Shown: piece by piece, positions 45,003 to 47,911 of the stretch
Numbering within the stretch: the first letter of the stretch is position 1
Layout: every line of letters begins with the position of its first letter
Source of the DNA: Mordavella massiliensis
Lineage (GTDB): Bacteria; Bacillota; Clostridia; Lachnospirales; Lachnospiraceae
Direction: 5' to 3'
Assembly (NCBI RefSeq): GCF_016901695.1
Contig: NZ_JACJKS010000018.1
Span: 1 to 47,911, forward strand
DNA length: 47,911 bases
Program-made: the position numbers and the translations under genes
Notes under the pieces: generated by a model
What the model was told of the DNA's origin: nothing
The model's input: the letters and a program-made list of their open reading frames with translations, nothing else
The model's database searches: none

Positions 45003-46414
45003 AACATCATTTTGTTTTTAACAAGCCGGCGATTCACTTTATCCTTTTGGTCGGCATTTTCACTTTTGTCTTTTTAGGTGCGGAATATCTGTTTGTCAAT
45101 ATGATCTCCCTGTCGGTGACGGAAGGGAAAACCGTCATTGCCCAGAACTATGCGCTGGGCGCCAGCGCCGTCGGCTTTTTCCTGTATCCGGCCATGGAAC
45201 GCTGGGTTGGAAGGCGCTATAAAAGCGGACTGACCTTTATCCTGGCGCTGGGTGCGATTATCTGTACCTTCATTGTTCAGCAGCATATCTCCTATGAGGT
45301 GACTATGGCAGCCGGGATGGTGCTGTTTCTGCTGCTGGGCGTTTTCGGCAGCGCCGTCCACTATCTGGCTTCCGTCACCATAGACGGCGACAATGCATTG
45401 GCACGGCTGGCGGGGATCGCCTACGCTCTGGGAATTCTGCTCCAGTATGCAAACAACAACCTTGTCAACCTGGAGGTTGCGGAGGCGGCGTTTCTTTCGG
45501 TATTCCTGGCGGCTCTGAGCCTGCTGGTCATCCGAACGAGACAGGCCGGCCAAAGCCGCATCGAAATGACGGAGACTGCGGCTTTGTCCTCAAAATCAGA
45601 AACAGACATTTCCCTCACCCGGAAAAAACGGACGGCGGGCATTATGCTGGCGCTGCTGGTAGTGCTGATGGCCTGCGTGTTCAGCACACTGGACAATGCC
45701 GTGACCCTCCGCCATGCGGGCGGGACGGATATCGGGCAGTGGCCCCGCCTGCTGCTGGCATTCAGCGGCCTCGCCGCAGGCTTTGTCTTCGATATCCGTA
45801 AGCGGAAGTATATGGGGCTTATTATGTACTGCGTGATGATGATGTCGGTTCTGTCCATTGTGGTACTGAACCTGGGCGCTCCGTTCCTGATTGGACTGGT
45901 GGTCTTTTACCTGTCCTCGGGCTTTTTCGTTGTCTTTTTCACAGCGGGCTTTATGGAGCTTTCCCGGCATATGCGCCTGCCGTCGCTGTGGGCGGGCATG
46001 GGCCGCGCCATGAATAACGTGAGCGCCGCCCTGATCGCCAGCGGATCGGTGGCGCTGCTGTCCACCGGCAACAGCCTGGCCGCCATTGCCATCGCCCTGG
46101 TGCTGTTCGTGGCGGTCAGCGTTGTTATGGCTGTGTATACCGCCCGCATGAACGCCGTCAAAGAACCCAAGGAGCCGCCTGCTTCCCAAAAGTCGGACGA
46201 AGAGCGCAGGGAGGCGTTCATCGCAAAATACGGGCTGACCGAACGGGAATGGGATGTATTTTCCCAGATGATTTCCTCGGACAGCAGCGCCCAGGAGATA
46301 GCCGACTGCCTGTTCCTTTCCAAGCGGACGGTGGAACGGCATATCTCCGCCCTGTACGAAAAGACGGGCGCAAAATCCCGCATCACTATGTACCTGCTTT
46401 ACCGCAACGATTAA
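44999..46414 (+). CDS. MFS-like membrane protein fused to a LuxR-type DNA-binding domain
   Basis: A 471-residue protein. Residues ~1-390 contain about 12 hydrophobic segments arranged like an MFS transporter, with a hydrophilic loop near the middle (~185-210). The C-terminal ~65 residues are a LuxR/FixJ helix-turn-helix (KYGLTEREWDVFSQMISSDS, AQEIADCLFLSKRTVERHIS, then LYEKTGAKSR). So the DNA-binding part is tied to the membrane and a ligand or transport state may control transcription. Similar fusions are familiar from Eggerthellaceae and some gut Firmicutes. It is coupled to the XRE gene and ends at a strong terminator. G/C content is higher than in flanking DNA. Confidence 0.85.
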   Translation: MKHHFVFNKPAIHFILLVGIFTFVFLGAEYLFVNMISLSVTEGKTVIAQNYALGASAVGFFLYPAMERWVGRRYKSGLTFILALGAIICTFIVQQHISYEVTMAAGMVLFLLLGVFGSAVHYLASVTIDGDNALARLAGIAYALGILLQYANNNLVNLEVAEAAFLSVFLAALSLLVIRTRQAGQSRIEMTETAALSSKSETDISLTRKKRTAGIMLALLVVLMACVFSTLDNAVTLRHAGGTDIGQWPRLLLAFSGLAAGFVFDIRKRKYMGLIMYCVMMMSVLSIVVLNLGAPFLIGLVVFYLSSGFFVVFFTAGFMELSRHMRLPSLWAGMGRAMNNVSAALIASGSVALLSTGNSLAAIAIALVLFVAVSVVMAVYTARMNAVKEPKEPPASQKSDEERREAFIAKYGLTEREWDVFSQMISSDSSAQEIADCLFLSKRTVERHISALYEKTGAKSRITMYLLYRND

Positions 46415-46425
46415 CATACTGGCTG

Positions 46426-46463
46426 ACACCCTGCTTTCTCTCAGGAGAGGCAGGGTGTTTTTG
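46426..46463 (+). terminator. Terminator of the XRE/MFS-LuxR operon
   Basis: ACACCCTGC (46426-46434) pairs with GCAGGGTGT (46450-46458), with an inner TCTC/GAGA stem, followed by a T run. Confidence 0.8.
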
Positions 46464-46832
46464 TGTGCGGTAACGAATTGTCCTGATGAAAAATATCGTT
46501 TTCCCCACTTGAAAAATGAAATTTACGCCATTCGGCATCCGGGAAAGGAAAAATCAGGAACGAAAAGCACACCTCATCCCCTACTTGGAACGATTAGAAG
46601 TTGTGCATATATAAAGCCTCAAAATAGTTGCTTTGATTTATATAATATGCACAAGTGGCGGTTGACCGCCATCGGTTTTTTGAAAAATGGCGGTTCACCG
46701 CCACCTGTTTTGATACGATTGGCGGGGGTTACGCATAGACAATCCGGCCTCTTTTCACCTAAAATGAGGACTTAGGAATCTACTTCTTCCCGGCGTCCGC
46801 CACGATTCCCCAAAAATTCAGGAGGAAAAGAA
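46464..46832. other. Gene-free stretch with tandem palindromes
   Basis: No convincing gene. It contains two near-identical 16-bp palindromes (46656-46671 and 46688-46703), and AGGAGG (about 46821) serving the gene at 46833. A -10-like TATAAT lies at 46641-46646. Confidence 0.5.
46655..46704. repeat. Tandem palindromes TGGCGGTTGACCGCCA / TGGCGGTTCACCGCCA
   Basis: The two 16-bp palindromes also pair with each other, giving a nested large hairpin with a T/A-rich centre (GGTTTTTTGAAAAAT). It lies just downstream of a -10-like TATAAT (46641-46646). A dimeric repressor site or a nicking/replication site is possible. Confidence 0.6.
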
Positions 46833-47162
46833 ATGATGGAATACGTTCAAAGAGAACTTCCCTATGTGCGCTCCTATGTCCTGCGCTCGGTGTATGGTAT
46901 GCTGCGGCAGGAAGGGATTGCTTTTGGGGAGGAAGCGCCGGGAAAGATTATTGCCGAATGCAGAGCAGACGGAACAGACGTCTCCCTTTCCATAACGGCG
47001 GAGGAAAAAGCGTTTGGAACTGAACTGACGATTTCACTGCGCCGCCCCTGCGATGGAATGTCAAAGCAAAATGATACTGCTTTTCGGAATCTTGCCGTGT
47101 GACTGATGGGTCGGCACTGCGGTGATGTGCAGGAGAAGTTCTCCGCTCTGTATGGCGATTAA
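46833..47162 (+). pseudogene. Small mobile-element protein, frame broken by one UGA
   Basis: The frame MMEYVQRELPYVRSYVLRSV, YGMLRQEG runs to a TGA at 47100-47102, then continues in the same frame as LMGRHCGDVQEKFSALYGD to a TAA at 47160-47162. The continuation looks like coding sequence, so the intact form was ~109 residues. It is related to the next gene (shared LPYVR.YV...VYD.L..EG, LSI.AE, GT.LT.S.R.PC). Function unknown. A strong AGGAGGAAAAG precedes the ATG. The shortened 89-residue product may still be made. Confidence 0.6.
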
Positions 47163-47182
47163 AACGAAAGGAGAGAAACGGA

Positions 47183-47527
47183 ATGTGTCAAGTGAAAAGG
47201 CTCCTTCCCTATGTCCGGCGGTATGTGCAGATGGCTGTTTACGATGTGCTGGACGCGGAGGGGGCGGAATACTGGAAGAATGAAAGCGGCGCGGTGGTCG
47301 CCCGGCTTTCGGTTTACGGGAACGTCAGCACCTTCAGCCTTTCGGCGGAGATATGCGACACGGGAACCGGACTGACGGTTTCCGTACGTGATCCCTGTCC
47401 CGGCCTGTCGGCCAAGGGAGAGGAACGGGCGGTGACCGCCGTAGCCGATATGGTCGCCCAGTACCTTGAGAACGAGCTGATGATCAACCGCCGCTGTTTC
47501 GTGCAGGACCGGCATTATGCTGTGTAA
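47183..47527 (+). CDS. Small mobile-element protein, paralogue of the preceding gene
   Basis: A 114-residue protein: MCQVKRLLPYVRRYVQMAVY, DVLDAEG, LSVYGNVSTFSLSAEICDTG, LTVSVRDPCPGLS. I do not recognise a characterised family. It has no signal peptide or membrane segment. GAAAGGAGAG precedes the ATG. Tandem duplication with the gene at 46833 is clear from the shared pattern. It overlaps the next small gene by 11 bp. Confidence 0.7.
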   Translation: MCQVKRLLPYVRRYVQMAVYDVLDAEGAEYWKNESGAVVARLSVYGNVSTFSLSAEICDTGTGLTVSVRDPCPGLSAKGEERAVTAVADMVAQYLENELMINRRCFVQDRHYAV

Positions 47528-47702
47528 GGAACAGCGGCCGGCCCCAAGCGTGAAATTCTGTCCGAAATGCAGGGCGCCGCTCTCCCGCAGAGCGCTCCAG
47601 TGCGATAAAGGGCAAAACGCCGTCTATATCGTTCTGCTGGTCTCCTGCGGCGTACTGGGAATACTGGACTGCAGGCGGAAAAAGGCGGCGGCCGGGAAAT
47701 AA
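47517..47702 (+). CDS. Small protein with zinc-knuckle-like CxxC and one membrane segment
   Basis: A 61-residue frame with FCPKCRAPLSRRALQC (a CxxC plus a later Cys) and a hydrophobic segment AVYIVLLVSCGVLGIL. It starts inside the preceding gene (11-bp overlap), suggesting coupling. No family recognised; it could be a chance frame, though the Cys pattern and coupling argue for a gene. Confidence 0.45.
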   Translation: MLCKEQRPAPSVKFCPKCRAPLSRRALQCDKGQNAVYIVLLVSCGVLGILDCRRKKAAAGK

Positions 47703-47790
47703 GGCTGAGAGATAAAACAAAACCGGCAAAAGCGCCTGCGGGCGGGGATTCATGCAAAACCTGTCCCGGGCAGCCGGCAGGAAAAATTTT

Positions 47791-47834
47791 TAGAAGGGGC
47801 GCCCCTTCTATCCTTTGCTTACACCAAAGGATAA
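47791..47834 (+). terminator. Perfect 20-bp palindrome and second hairpin before the last gene
   Basis: TAGAAGGGGC/GCCCCTTCTA (47791-47810) is a perfect 20-bp palindrome, immediately followed by TATCCTTTG/CAAAGGATA (47809-47834). The pair lies between the small zinc-knuckle gene and the secreted-protein gene, so it may terminate, attenuate or be a binding site. Confidence 0.5.
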
Positions 47835-47864
47835 ACAATCTTATTTGACAAGGAGGAAACAATC

Positions 47865-47911
47865 ATGAAGCGAAAAATACTTGCAGGTTTGCTGACGCTT
47901 TGCATGGCGGC
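47865..47911 (+). CDS. Start of a secreted or membrane protein (cut by window end)
   Basis: MKRKILAGLLTLCMAA is the beginning of a classical Sec signal peptide (basic n-region, hydrophobic h-region). AAGGAGGAAAC precedes the ATG. Only 15 codons are visible, so the product cannot be named. Confidence 0.7.
   Translation, partial: MKRKILAGLLTLCMA

Overview
The window holds the replication-origin region of a Firmicutes chromosome, most likely a Lachnospiraceae-type gut Clostridium. The evidence is the layout dnaA-dnaN-S4-recF-gyrB-gyrA on the minus strand, divergent from rpmH-rnpA-yidD-yidC-jag-mnmE-mnmG-rsmG and parAB on the plus strand, with a DUF4446 gene, serS and a DUF3881 gene following. 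oriC lies between dnaA and rpmH (about 30.72-31.08 kb). Two perfect parS sites sit in front of parA. Genes on both sides point away from the origin, so most core genes run with the replication forks.

Layout. 1-160: strong promoter and leader of an rRNA operon that continues off the left edge. 0.3-15.8 kb: a mosaic of mobile-element remains and accessory cassettes. It contains a C-type-lectin/DGR-like variable-region fragment, broken serine recombinases, a MerR/TipAS-regulated ABC exporter, a DUF2975/XRE pair, a radical-SAM pair with a flavin reductase and HxlR regulator, an alpha/beta hydrolase, an IS1595-type fragment, a chimeric recombinase ORF, two TetR-flavodoxin cassettes, and a short array of 19-bp repeats. 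The mosaic ends at tRNA-Ser(GCU). 15.9-22.2 kb: stable chromosomal genes (MATE exporter, acyltransferase, two-subunit fumarase) and a decayed prenyl-FMN decarboxylase operon in which ubiX and ubiD are broken while the lpdD-like gene is intact, then a C_GCAxxG_C_C redox protein. 22.2-43.6 kb: the conserved origin region. 43.6-47.9 kb: a tRNA-Arg(CCU) with a degenerate 5'-half copy upstream, followed by a second element-like region. That region carries an HTH fragment, an XRE gene overlapping an MFS-like membrane protein fused to a LuxR-type DNA-binding domain, two related small genes (one with an in-frame stop), a small zinc-finger/TM protein and the start of a secreted protein.

How the parts work together. 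The origin region encodes initiation (DnaA, DnaN), topology (gyrase), recombination repair (RecF), segregation (ParA/ParB/parS), membrane insertion (YidC, YidD, Jag), RNase P protein and tRNA/rRNA modification (MnmE, MnmG, RsmG). The accessory cassettes are small self-regulated units. Several have visible operators: a 19-bp-spacer MerR promoter, an inverted repeat across the radical-SAM/flavin-reductase promoter, and palindromes over both TetR promoters. The less familiar material is the radical-SAM pair cassette, the orphan DGR-like variable region, the membrane-anchored MFS-LuxR regulator, the tRNA-Arg anticodon-loop junction and the dispersed repeat families. All family names come from recognising motifs by eye; no database search was run.
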